Shown piece after piece: positions 7,999 to 15,258 of a DNA stretch of 21,040 bases. The DNA is from Bacillota bacterium (lineage in GTDB: Bacteria; Bacillota; Clostridia; Oscillospirales; Ruminococcaceae). The first letter of the stretch is position 1. Each line of letters opens with the position of its first letter. The stretch lies in assembly GCA_023458875.1 (NCBI GenBank), contig JAEWXO010000086.1, positions 1 to 21,040 on the forward strand, written 5' to 3'. A program made the translations under genes and the position numbers. The notes below the pieces were generated by a model. It saw only the letters and a program-made list of their open reading frames with translations. It was not told the origin of the DNA and did no database searches.

Positions 7999-8071
7999 TG
8001 AGATATTGGGGATTCGAACCCCAGACCCTTTGATTAAAAGTCAAATGCTCTGCCGACTGAGCTAATATCTC
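7999..8071 (-). tRNA. tRNA-Lys (anticodon UUU)
   Basis: 73 bases including the discriminator A. The acceptor stem GAGATAT pairs with ATATCTC, the anticodon loop CTTTTAA reads TTT, and the T arm is GGGGTTCGAATCCCC. No CCA is encoded. It lies 23 bases upstream of tRNA-Arg in transcript order. Confidence 0.96.
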
Positions 8072-8105
8072 ATTTGTCTTTCGTTTATCTCAGACAACGT
8101 TATTA

Positions 8106-8134
8106 ATTATATCAAATAATAATTCATTTGTCAA
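8106..8134 (-). promoter_or_regulatory. Consensus sigma-A promoter of the tRNA unit
   Basis: On the minus strand TTGACA (8129-8134), exactly 17 bases, and TATAAT (8106-8111): a perfect match, about 35 bases before tRNA-Lys. Confidence 0.95.
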
Positions 8135-8173
8135 TACTTTTTAAAAAAAATTTTTTAAGTCATTTTTGCTCGT

Positions 8174-8313
8174 CGTTTACTATTCAGCCATACCATAAAG
8201 TGATGCAGATATATGAGTGAAGGTTAGAGGCGCGATCGCAAAGCCCGATCGATTCGTGCGAATCGAAATCCCTGCAAAACAAATAACTTAACAGTAGTGA
8301 CTGAATAGTAACG
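8174..8313 (+). repeat. Structured intergenic repeat, copy A, with terminal inverted repeats
   Basis: 140 bp bounded by CGTTTACTATTCAG (8174-8187) and its near-exact reverse complement CTGAATAGTAACG (8301-8313; one bulged base). Inside are hairpin H1 (CGATCG 8233-8238 with CGATCG 8246-8251, loop CAAAGCC) and hairpin H2 (CGATTCG 8250-8256 with CGAATCG 8259-8265), then AAATCCCTGCA. TGCAG at 8204-8208 can close the structure with CTGCA at 8272-8276. The core is shared with copies B, C and D elsewhere in the window. No protein is encoded. It is either a structured RNA or a small mobile element; I cannot name a family. Confidence 0.8.
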
Positions 8314-8534
8314 TTTATTATAAAAAATAAAAAAATTTAAAAACTCTGTAGCATTTTCCGTACATGAAAAGTATTAATGATGAAAGTTTACAGAAATGCG
8401 CCATAAAGTCTGATTGGCATATTTTGCAACAATCAAAGGCATTAATAATTTTATTTCATATATTTAGGTCATTTTATATATGTTTTAAAAACGTATAAAT
8501 CAAAATATTAAAAAACAGAATAGGAGAGTTTATT
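8314..8534 (+). other. AT-rich gap before the dockerin gene
   Basis: About 220 bases with no convincing gene. Several A/T-only tracts are present, but I see no -35/-10 pair good enough to call. The ribosome binding site of the next gene (TAGGAGAG, about 8521-8528) is clear. The dockerin promoter probably lies here or at the end of the repeat. Confidence 0.4.
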
Positions 8535-9116
8535 ATGAAAAAAACAAAAGCGACTTTTCTGACAGCTGCCGTACTTACAGTAGCGTCAGCCATGCATCCT
8601 GAATTGGCTTATTCAGTGTCAGGGCAGCCTATGCCATTATACGGTCCGCCGGAATATTTGGCCGCAAAGGGTGATGTGAATATGGATGGTAAAATCAACA
8701 TTCTTGATTACTGCCTGCTGCGTAATTCAGCTATCGGAGAAGGCGGTTATGAACAGCGCTTTATTTCCGATATAAATAAAGACGGAGAAATTGATAAATA
8801 TGATATTTTTTCAGTTCAGGATTATCTGATTGGTAAAAATTCAAGTATTGTAACATATACAGAGGATAACATGCCTGTAGTAACTCCTGTAACTTCTATG
8901 ACTACTATGACAGATGCACAGCCACAGCCGGAATACGGATGCTTCATAACGGTTATCGAAGAAACAGAGCCTCCCGTGACTACTGTTGATCAGACACAGA
9001 CTAAAATCACTAAACCGGAAGAGTCAATGCCGGCCATAACTACTACTCTTACAGATTCACAGCCACAGCTTAAATACGGTTGCTTCCCGACTCCTGAACT
9101 TGATGAGGTGAAATAA
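8535..9116 (+). CDS. Secreted dockerin protein with three Tyr-Gly motifs, candidate radical SAM substrate
   Basis: 193 residues. A signal peptide spans about 1-26 (MKKTKATFLTAAVLTVASAM). A type I dockerin follows at 46-100 with two calcium loops (DVNMDGKINILD from 47 and DINKDGEIDKYD from 79), the module that docks proteins on a cellulosome scaffoldin. There is no enzymatic domain. A short motif occurs three times: QPMPLYGPP (31-39), QPQPEYGCF (129-137) and QPQLKYGCF (176-184). The last two lie in Thr/Pro/Glu-rich linker and look like a tandem duplication. The stop codon overlaps the start of a radical SAM/SPASM gene (TAATG), so translation is coupled. Inference: this is the substrate of that enzyme, modified at or near the repeated motif and then exported. 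A plain dockerin protein of unknown role is the alternative. Confidence 0.88.
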   Translation: MKKTKATFLTAAVLTVASAMHPELAYSVSGQPMPLYGPPEYLAAKGDVNMDGKINILDYCLLRNSAIGEGGYEQRFISDINKDGEIDKYDIFSVQDYLIGKNSSIVTYTEDNMPVVTPVTSMTTMTDAQPQPEYGCFITVIEETEPPVTTVDQTQTKITKPEESMPAITTTLTDSQPQLKYGCFPTPELDEVK

Positions 9117-10168
9117 TGCTTAGTATAATGCAAAAAAAGAACCGCATGCGTGAAATATCTGCTGCACAGACCAACACACTCAGAAATCTCTTCCTTGAAC
9201 TGACATTGCGTTGTAATGAACGCTGTTTACATTGTGGAAGCAGCTGCGGTGACGTTACAGCAGACGAGATGACTCCTGCACAGTATCATGATTTTCTGAA
9301 GCAGATATCCGAGGATTTTGATGTAAAGAAATTTACTCTGTGTGTAACCGGCGGCGAGCCATTGATAAGAAATGATTTTTTTGAAATAATGTCCGATGCA
9401 AACAGCTTGGGTTATATGTGGGGAATGACATCAAACGGAATATTGATTACGCCTGATGTCGCAAAGGATCTCAGACGTTGCGGCATGAAAACAATCTCAG
9501 TCAGCATTGATGGTAATGAAGAAACCCATGATGCATTCAGAAGGACTCCGGGCGGATGGAAAAAGGCTATGGACGGGGTAGAGAATCTTATAAAAACGGG
9601 CGGCTTTAATCATATACAGATTACAACGGTTGTAACACATAAGAATATCGATCAGCTTGATGAACTGTATAATATTTTTAAAGATATAGATATTGATTCG
9701 TGGAGAATAGTTAATATAGATCCTATTGGCAGAGCAAATCAGTATCCTGAACTGTTCCTGACAGATGAAGACCATGTCAGACTGTTTGAGTACATAAGAA
9801 ATAAGCGTATGAACGCTGAGCCTGTAACATACGGATGTGAACATTATCTTGGTATGGAGTATGAACGAGAAGTCCGTGACTGGTATTTCCGCTGCGGTGC
9901 AGGAAAGGAAATAGCAAGTATTATGACTAACGGCGACATTACTGCGTGCCTTGATATTGAACGCAGACCGGAATTTATAATGGGAAATATTTTTAAGGAC
10001 CGCTTTAAGGATGTCTGGGAAAACGGTTTTCAGATATTCAGAAAAGGACTTACATGTGATAAATGTGAGAAATGCGGTGACTTTGAATTCTGTAAGGGTG
10101 GAGCCTATCATACCTGGAATTTTGATGACAACAAGCCGAATGTATGTTTTAAGGATGTTTTATTCTGA
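9116..10168 (+). CDS. Radical SAM/SPASM enzyme, candidate peptide maturase
   Basis: 350 residues. The radical SAM cluster motif CNERCLHC (Cys33, Cys37, Cys40) is followed by the SAM-binding TGGEP (78-82). The C-terminal third is a SPASM domain for extra iron-sulfur clusters: Cys260, then NGDITAC with Cys278, then Cys314, Cys317, Cys320, Cys326 and Cys344. This architecture is typical of enzymes that form thioether, carbon-carbon or similar crosslinks in ribosomal peptides. The ATG overlaps the TAA of the dockerin gene and has GAGGTG five bases upstream, so the two are co-translated. It may belong to the maturase group called FibroRumin, known to me from Fibrobacter and Ruminococcus; that is a recollection and unverified. 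No exporter or protease gene follows, consistent with the precursor carrying its own signal peptide. Confidence 0.9.
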   Translation: MLSIMQKKNRMREISAAQTNTLRNLFLELTLRCNERCLHCGSSCGDVTADEMTPAQYHDFLKQISEDFDVKKFTLCVTGGEPLIRNDFFEIMSDANSLGYMWGMTSNGILITPDVAKDLRRCGMKTISVSIDGNEETHDAFRRTPGGWKKAMDGVENLIKTGGFNHIQITTVVTHKNIDQLDELYNIFKDIDIDSWRIVNIDPIGRANQYPELFLTDEDHVRLFEYIRNKRMNAEPVTYGCEHYLGMEYEREVRDWYFRCGAGKEIASIMTNGDITACLDIERRPEFIMGNIFKDRFKDVWENGFQIFRKGLTCDKCEKCGDFEFCKGGAYHTWNFDDNKPNVCFKDVLF

Positions 10169-10177
10169 TAGAATACA

Positions 10178-10217
10178 AAAGCCTCTTTGATTAATCTCAA
10201 AGGGGCTTTATATTTTT
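10178..10217. terminator. Intrinsic terminator between convergent genes
   Basis: AAAGCCTCTTTGA (10178-10190) pairs with TCAAAGGGGCTTT (10197-10209), 13 bp with one G-T pair, followed by TATATTTTT. A-rich sequence on the other side lets it also serve spmB on the minus strand. Confidence 0.88.
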
Positions 10218-10248
10218 GTAAATTATTCTTATATATATGTGTTACTGT

Positions 10249-10767
10249 CTAACAGATTCTCCAGAGGAATTTTACAAGAATGACGCTTCCTGCAATAGAG
10301 ATGAAATCTCCCATAAGTGAACAACCGAGTGTGTGTCTTGTATTTTTTATTTTTGTTGCTCCGTAATATACTGCAATAGTGTAAAAGGTGGTTTCTGTAG
10401 AACCGATCATTACACTTGCTACTCTGCCGGCAAAGCTGTCGGGTGAGTTAAAGTTTAATATATTTTCATATACAGCTGTTGCACCGCTGCCTGAAACAGG
10501 ACGTATCAGGGCAAGAGGAAGACATTCAGAGGGAAAGCCGATGGTTTCCATAAGAGGAGAGGCAAGCCCGGATATAAAGTCGATTACACCGGAGGCACGA
10601 AGCATTCCGATTGAAAGTACAAGTGCCACCAGTGTAGGAAGAATTTCAAATGAAACCTTAAGGTTATCTGCCGCACCGCTTATAAAATCTGAAAATACAT
10701 CTGTTTTTTTTGCTATTGCAACTGCAAAAATAAGTATAAGTAATATCGGAATAAGATATGATGTCAT
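10249..10767 (-). CDS. spmB: Spore maturation protein SpmB
   Basis: A 172-residue membrane protein (178 in B. subtilis) of the nucleoside-recognition (Gate) family, needed with SpmA for proper spore core dehydration. Several hydrophobic helices are visible, with family features such as ALIRPVSGSGATAVYENIL and SVMIGSTETTFYTIAVYYG. The start codon is one base after the spmA stop (TAA-A-ATG), with GGGGGGAAAT upstream, so the pair is coupled. The ion or solute moved is not known for the family. Confidence 0.95.
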   Translation of the reverse strand: MTSYLIPILLILIFAVAIAKKTDVFSDFISGAADNLKVSFEILPTLVALVLSIGMLRASGVIDFISGLASPLMETIGFPSECLPLALIRPVSGSGATAVYENILNFNSPDSFAGRVASVMIGSTETTFYTIAVYYGATKIKNTRHTLGCSLMGDFISIAGSVILVKFLWRIC

Positions 10768-10768
10768 T

Positions 10769-11371
10769 TTATTTCCCCCCGTTTTTTTCTTTTTTCTCCT
10801 GAAGTCTGCATATTAATGATGTAAGTGAAATTACAGCCACTGCAGTAACGGCTGAATTAATCAAGGTAAGAGGCAGAATATCAAGAGGGTTTGCGGCATT
10901 GTGCTTTAAACGAAGAGAAGCTGCGGTTGATGGGATGATAGTGAGTGATGTTGTATTGAGTACGGTAAATATAATCATATTGCGACTTGCGGTGTCTGTT
11001 GTTTTATCCTCTTCTTCGAGGGCTTTCATTGCTTCTAAGCCGAATGGTGTAGCTGCATTTCCAAGGCCAAGAAGATTGGCGGTAATATTCATTGAGATTG
11101 CTTTAAATGCTTTACCGTTAATATCAATACCCTTAAATATGATTTTTGCTAAAGGACGGAATAAAAGTGAAAGGTAATATGTAATTCCGGCTTTATCAGC
11201 AACGTTCATTATGCCGCCCCATACGCACATTCCTCCCAGAAGATAGAATGAGAGCTCCACGGCGTTTACACCTTCATCGAGAATTGAATTTGTGAGCTGT
11301 TCGGTGTTTCCGAGAAGTATAGAGAATACGGCAGAAATAATAACAAAAAAAGAAAAAATCCACTTCATCAT
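10769..11371 (-). CDS. spmA: Spore maturation protein SpmA
   Basis: A 200-residue polytopic membrane protein (196 in B. subtilis), partner of SpmB in spore core dehydration. Typical stretches are GGMCVWGGIMNVADKAG, ITANLLGLGNAATPFGLEAM and FTVLNTTSLTIIPSTAASLR. Two consecutive ATG codons open the frame; the first is 11 bases from GGAGG, so I keep it. It lies immediately upstream of spmB and downstream of the AEC transporter on the same strand, separated from that gene by repeat copy D. Confidence 0.95.
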   Translation of the reverse strand: MMKWIFSFFVIISAVFSILLGNTEQLTNSILDEGVNAVELSFYLLGGMCVWGGIMNVADKAGITYYLSLLFRPLAKIIFKGIDINGKAFKAISMNITANLLGLGNAATPFGLEAMKALEEEDKTTDTASRNMIIFTVLNTTSLTIIPSTAASLRLKHNAANPLDILPLTLINSAVTAVAVISLTSLICRLQEKKEKNGGK

Positions 11372-11439
11372 ATGATATAATTCCTCCGGATTTTAAAGAT
11401 TTGGATGTTATTATATATATGTTAGTGGATGGTGGGATA

Positions 11440-11518
11440 GTACATGCTGAGAAGATTTCGCTCTTATAAGAGCGAGCAGGGCTTTCCGGTCGCCCTGCAC
11501 CTTCGGGAGAGGTTATAT
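11440..11518 (-). repeat. Structured intergenic repeat, copy D (divergent, minus strand)
   Basis: Read on the minus strand: CCCGAAGGTGCAGGGCGACC, then GGAAAGCCCTGC, then the palindrome TCGCTCTTATAAGAGCGA (11458-11475) and AAATCT. It aligns with copy B at CGAAG, CAGG-CGA, AAAGCCC and CGAAATCT. H2 has new stem bases (CGCTCTT with AAGAGCG, 2-base loop) but the same position before AAATC. The first hairpin is GCAGGGC with GCCCTGC (11492-11498 with 11476-11482). The 5' edge overlaps the AEC transporter stop codon. It could also act as terminator or processing site between that gene and spmA, though there is no T-run. Confidence 0.6.
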
Positions 11519-12457
11519 AAGTGAAAATATTTTTAATATGTAGATGAAGGAGGTTAAGGTTAATGCGGAAAAAATGGTGGTTATTACTACTATGCCGGAG
11601 GCAAGGTCGCTGTCATTGCCCATGCTTTTAGCCATGATGTAGCCGCTTACGGTTGACGGAGAGCCCAGCATGATAAGTATGGCTATAAGTGCCTGATTGC
11701 GGAAGCCGAGCATGATTGCTATTGGCAAAAATATAAGGGGCTGAATGACGAGCTTTATTAGTGAGGCAATAACGCATGGTTTGATTTTTGAAATCGATGA
11801 GGACGTACTGAATCCGGCACCGACAATAAGGAGTGCAAGAGGTGATGCTGTGGCCGAAAGGTTGTCTATTGCTTTAGATATCATTGGCGGAAATGATATG
11901 TGCAGAAATGAAAATATAATTCCGATAAAAATTGACACTATCATAGGGTTTTTCGCTATACATAAAGCAAGCTTTTTCTTGCTGATTTTTTTATCTATTG
12001 AGCCGCGGCTGTTTACTGTCAGAAGAATTACCGAATAAACGTTGTAAAGTGGTACAGCTGCAATTATCATCATCGGAACCATTCCGGAATTTCCGTATAG
12101 GTTTTCAGCTATTGATACCCCGAGTATTGCAGCACTGCTTCTGAATGATCCCTGAACAAAGCTGCCCACAATGGTTTTGTCTTTTATAAGGATATGTGAA
12201 AAAAGTGATATCAGAAAAATTGAGGCAGCTGTCATAATAAAGCATGTCATAATAAATGACATGCTAAAATTTTCTTTGATTTTCATTCCGGATAAATCGC
12301 GGAATAACAGTACAGGAAACAGAATGTTGAATGCAAGTTTATTGTTTACTGAAATAAAGTCATCATTTATAATACTTGATTTTTTCAGCAGCCAGCCAAG
12401 CAGAATAATTAAAAATATAGGTAAAGTCGCATTTAAGCTGTAAATAAGGTCATTCAT
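11513..12457 (-). CDS. AEC-family (auxin efflux carrier type) transporter
   Basis: 314 residues with about ten membrane helices in two halves, as in bacterial AEC permeases (MdcF/YfdV type). The N-terminal half carries LPIFLIILLGWLLKK and a conserved FNILFPVLLF helix; the C-terminal half carries MLGSPSTVSGYIMAKSMG, where family members have a conserved small-residue substrate-site motif. Such proteins move organic acids or similar solutes; the substrate cannot be told here. The start lies 2 bases after the stop of the AI-2E-type gene with only a weak ribosome binding site (GAAGATGAA), suggesting coupled translation. Confidence 0.88.
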   Translation of the reverse strand: MNDLIYSLNATLPIFLIILLGWLLKKSSIINDDFISVNNKLAFNILFPVLLFRDLSGMKIKENFSMSFIMTCFIMTAASIFLISLFSHILIKDKTIVGSFVQGSFRSSAAILGVSIAENLYGNSGMVPMMIIAAVPLYNVYSVILLTVNSRGSIDKKISKKKLALCIAKNPMIVSIFIGIIFSFLHISFPPMISKAIDNLSATASPLALLIVGAGFSTSSSISKIKPCVIASLIKLVIQPLIFLPIAIMLGFRNQALIAILIMLGSPSTVSGYIMAKSMGNDSDLASGIVVITTIFSALTLTSFIYILKIFSLI

Positions 12458-12459
12458 TG

Positions 12460-13692
12460 TTAAAATTCATCTTCTTCAGTAAAATTATCCGACAGGTCTT
12501 CTCCGTTTTCAATTCCTTTTGAAATCAGATTAAGATTTTTTATTCGTATACGTTCTTCAATAAATTCTTTTGCAAGCGTATAGATAACAGCAAATATCGG
12601 AACTCCGGCAAACATACCTACAAATCCAAACAGATTTCCGAAAAAGAGGATAGCGAATATTATCCAGAACGTAGGAAGATTGAGCTTGTTACCAAGAATT
12701 TTCGGACCAAGGATATTTCCGTCGAACTGCTGTAAAATAAGAATTATTATAACAAACAACAGGGTTTTGTGCGGTGAAGTAAGAAGTACAAGAAGGGCGG
12801 ACGGTATTGCGCCTATAAATGGGCCGAAGAAAGGAATCATATTTGTAATTCCTACAATAAAACTTATAAGCATTGCATTCGGAATCTGGAATATCACCAG
12901 AATGATAAAACATAGCATACCTATGATAAGTGAGTCAAGGGCTTTTCCTACAATGAAATCACTGAATATTTTGTTGGCATGGATACCCTTTACCATAAGC
13001 ACATCATATACTTTTTTAGGAAGTATTGCATACGAGAGCTTTTTAAACTGGAGAATAAAGTACTCCTTGCTGTAGAGAAGGTATATTGAAACAATGTAGC
13101 CAAGAAGAAAATCCTTTACGCCTACCAAAAAGTTCAGAACTCCGTCTTTAAGCAATATGAGGTATTTTTCAAAGATAGGTTTTAGGTTTGTTACCCAATC
13201 CAGTATCATTTTTTCGATATTTTCAAACTGATCTTCAAACCATCCGGACATTGTAGAGCTTATCTCTGGATTTTTATTAAAGAATGCGATAACTGAATCA
13301 TACAGCGAGTTAAGGTATTCAGGCATATTGTTGAACAGCGCAGAAATACTTTCTATAATTTCAGGTACAGCCAATGCTATTAATGTGATAATTACTGAAA
13401 GAGTAATCAAAGAGGAAATCAGTATGCTGAGTACTCTGCGTAAACATGTATGGCTTTTCTTTTTAAATATTCGTTTATTCAGAATACCCTCTGTTTTTGT
13501 TACAATAGGTGACATAAGGTATGCTATTATGAATCCCCAGACAACCGGCGCAATTGCTGACAATACTCTTTTTGCTAAATTAATAAACTCATTTAATCTG
13601 AACGCAAGAAGTATTATCATAATACATACCGCAAATACGATTATCGAGTATACAGCGATAGTATTATATTTTATGTTGAATTTTACTTTCAA
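12460..13692 (-). CDS. AI-2E family membrane transporter
   Basis: 410 residues with clear membrane helices at the N-terminus (IAVYSIIVFAVCIMIILLAF, then IAPVVWGFIIAYLMSPIV), a central amphipathic section, and C-terminal helices with the family signature FFGPFIGAIPS. The family includes TqsA, PerM and the Bacillus sporulation membrane protein YtvI; functions range from signal export to ion exchange, and the name does not establish autoinducer transport. The start is TTG with AAGGAG ten bases upstream; the only nearby ATG is out of frame. The C-terminus is acidic (GEDLSDNFTEEDEF). It heads a minus-strand run with the AEC gene and perhaps spmA-spmB. The gap upstream (13693-13892) has A/T-rich -10-like sequences but no clear promoter. 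Confidence 0.88.
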   Translation of the reverse strand: MKVKFNIKYNTIAVYSIIVFAVCIMIILLAFRLNEFINLAKRVLSAIAPVVWGFIIAYLMSPIVTKTEGILNKRIFKKKSHTCLRRVLSILISSLITLSVIITLIALAVPEIIESISALFNNMPEYLNSLYDSVIAFFNKNPEISSTMSGWFEDQFENIEKMILDWVTNLKPIFEKYLILLKDGVLNFLVGVKDFLLGYIVSIYLLYSKEYFILQFKKLSYAILPKKVYDVLMVKGIHANKIFSDFIVGKALDSLIIGMLCFIILVIFQIPNAMLISFIVGITNMIPFFGPFIGAIPSALLVLLTSPHKTLLFVIIILILQQFDGNILGPKILGNKLNLPTFWIIFAILFFGNLFGFVGMFAGVPIFAVIYTLAKEFIEERIRIKNLNLISKGIENGEDLSDNFTEEDEF

Positions 13693-13892
13693 TTTTTTGC
13701 ATCTCCTTTTACTTTTTTGTTTAATCTGTGCTGTTTCCCTCAGAATATATAATGTGTGAAAAACTGAGAAAATGAAATCTGCAGTATGTAACTGCAGGGG
13801 ACATACTTCTCGTTATTATATAATGGACTAATGGACACTGCGTACAATTTAATTATACTATAAATAGGAGAAAAATGAAATAGCCTGAGCAT

Positions 13893-13928
13893 AAAAAATA
13901 TCAGCTTTTAAAAGAGCTGATATTTTTT
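13893..13928 (-). terminator. Intrinsic terminator (14-bp perfect stem)
   Basis: AAAAAATATCAGCT (13893-13906) pairs with AGCTGATATTTTTT (13915-13928). It immediately follows the stop of the minus-strand radical SAM gene at 13931. Confidence 0.9.
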
Positions 13929-13930
13929 AT

Positions 13931-14536
13931 TTATTCTGCTGTATATTCTCTTACACGCAGAGGTATATTCATTGAAGCTGCGAGAGTTTTGCACTCATTT
14001 ATATCTTCTTTTGAAATTACGTTAACAACTGAAAATTTAACATCGTCAAGATATTTACAGCATTCTTTAGCGAATGAAATCATTGCATCAAATGATATAA
14101 TGCCAAATTCAGGCTGGACAATATCGTTATATTTTTCAGCAGTAGGTGCATTGAGGCTTATTGAGATACTGTCGATATTTTCGCAGACTTCTTTGACGAT
14201 ATTTCTCTTGTTTATAAGATTGCCAAGACCGTTTGTATTAAGACGGATATGAAATCCCAGCTTTTCCTTTATATAGCTGCATACTTTTTTCAGGACTTCC
14301 AGTGAGCATGTTGGTTCACCATAACCGCATATTATTATTTCGTTCTGGTTTTTGAAGTCAAAGTTATCAATTGCTTCGATAACTTCATCAATACCAGGAG
14401 TTTTTTTGTGCCACATCATATCGGCAGAGCCAAGTGAATTACCGTTTTTTCTTATACAGAATTTGCAGCGGCACGGACATTCGTTTGTAAGATTTAGATA
14501 GACATTGTTTTCATAAATATAAACTATATCAGCCAT
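13931..14536 (-). CDS. TatD-associated-type radical SAM protein
   Basis: 201 residues, all radical SAM core. The N-terminus YENNVYLNLTNECPCRCKFC carries the cluster motif at Cys20, Cys24 and Cys27. Next come GYGEPT (the SAM glycine motif with GEP), NTNGLGNLI, and a short C-terminus LRVREYTAE. The YLNLTNxCPCxCxFCIR opening and RVR-Y ending are those of the TatD family-associated radical SAM proteins, whose reaction is unknown. No tatD gene is in the window. AAGGGAG lies 6-7 bases before the ATG. It follows the ECF-type membrane gene by 20 bases on the same strand, so the two are probably co-transcribed. Confidence 0.85.
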   Translation of the reverse strand: MADIVYIYENNVYLNLTNECPCRCKFCIRKNGNSLGSADMMWHKKTPGIDEVIEAIDNFDFKNQNEIIICGYGEPTCSLEVLKKVCSYIKEKLGFHIRLNTNGLGNLINKRNIVKEVCENIDSISISLNAPTAEKYNDIVQPEFGIISFDAMISFAKECCKYLDDVKFSVVNVISKEDINECKTLAASMNIPLRVREYTAE

Positions 14537-14556
14537 AATGAACTCCCTTTACAAAA

Positions 14557-15087
14557 TTAATTTAAGATTCTGGATTTGAATTTTACAGTATCAAGAGCAG
14601 TACCTGCAAAATAGAATAATACGGTGCTTCCTGCTGCCTGAATCAGACTGAACACAAGCGATGCTACAGCAACCTTAATGTTTCCGAACATAATTGCTTC
14701 TGCAAACATATATCCGATTGAGGTTATTAGCCCTGAAATTGCAGACATCATCATAATGCGTAAATTTATTATTTTTATGTCTTTTTGGTTTTTCATATAT
14801 TTAAGCATTATAGAAAACGGGATAACATTGAGTGCCTTGATTATTGCTGTAGGCAATGCCCATACTGCAGCGCCTGACAGTATGTCAGCCATTGTACCGC
14901 CGATTGAGGCTGCGCACATTGCATATGGTGCAGGAAGGAGGCAAGCTGCAAGATAGATCATTGAGTCACCAAAATGAATATAACCGGAATTCGCTCCTAT
15001 ATTTACATGAAAATACGTTGTCAAAACAGTAATTATAGATGCAAACAGTGCGGAAATAATAATTTTTTTTGTTTTTGATGAGTACAT
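14557..15087 (-). CDS. ECF transporter S-component-like membrane protein (TIGR04002-type)
   Basis: 176 residues and about six helices. The pattern GYIHFGDSMIYLAACLLPAP, then AASIGGTMADILSG and ALPTAIIKALNVIPF, is that of substrate-binding S components of energy-coupling-factor vitamin importers and matches what I recall of the TIGR04002 family. I start at the ATG at 15087 because AAAGGAG lies 8 bases upstream; an in-frame ATG at 15108 lies upstream of that site. The energising A and T subunits are not in the window and would be shared. The divergent MocR/PdxR-like regulator hints at a vitamin B6-type substrate, which is only inference. It is co-transcribed with the radical SAM gene downstream. 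Confidence 0.8.
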   Translation of the reverse strand: MYSSKTKKIIISALFASIITVLTTYFHVNIGANSGYIHFGDSMIYLAACLLPAPYAMCAASIGGTMADILSGAAVWALPTAIIKALNVIPFSIMLKYMKNQKDIKIINLRIMMMSAISGLITSIGYMFAEAIMFGNIKVAVASLVFSLIQAAGSTVLFYFAGTALDTVKFKSRILN

Positions 15088-15164
15088 AAAATATTCTCCT
15101 TTAATCATAATAGCTTTGCTTTTAACAAGCGTAAGCAGTATTATTATTTGATATATTAAAAAAT

Positions 15165-15174
15165 GCTTGCAAGC
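15165..15174. promoter_or_regulatory. Palindrome in the divergent control region
   Basis: GCTTGCAAGC, a perfect 10-base palindrome, lies between the divergent start codons at 15087 and 15259. TTGCAA inside it could serve as a -35 in either direction, with A/T-rich -10-like sequence after it. It may be an operator of the MocR-like regulator; no repeat of it is visible nearby. Confidence 0.35.
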
Positions 15175-15258
15175 CGATTAATTATTATATATAATAATAT
15201 AATAAGTTTGTCTGTATTAAAATATACAAAAATAATAATTTTTAGGGGGTCAGTTAAT

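Noticed and set aside
8228..8276. GCAAAGCC in the repeat core resembles part of the c-di-GMP-I riboswitch.
   Set aside because: The second conserved half of that riboswitch (GGTAGGTAGCGG-like) is absent, and two of the four copies (B and D) lie behind genes.
9497..10111. Open frame of 204 codons on the minus strand inside the radical SAM gene.
   Set aside because: It is antisense to a well-conserved protein, has no homology I recognise and no clear ribosome binding site.
13757..13860. CTGCAG repeats and TAATGGAC direct repeats before the AI-2E-type gene.
   Set aside because: They are short and unpaired with any clear promoter or element; GAAATCTGCAG only faintly recalls the structured repeat core.
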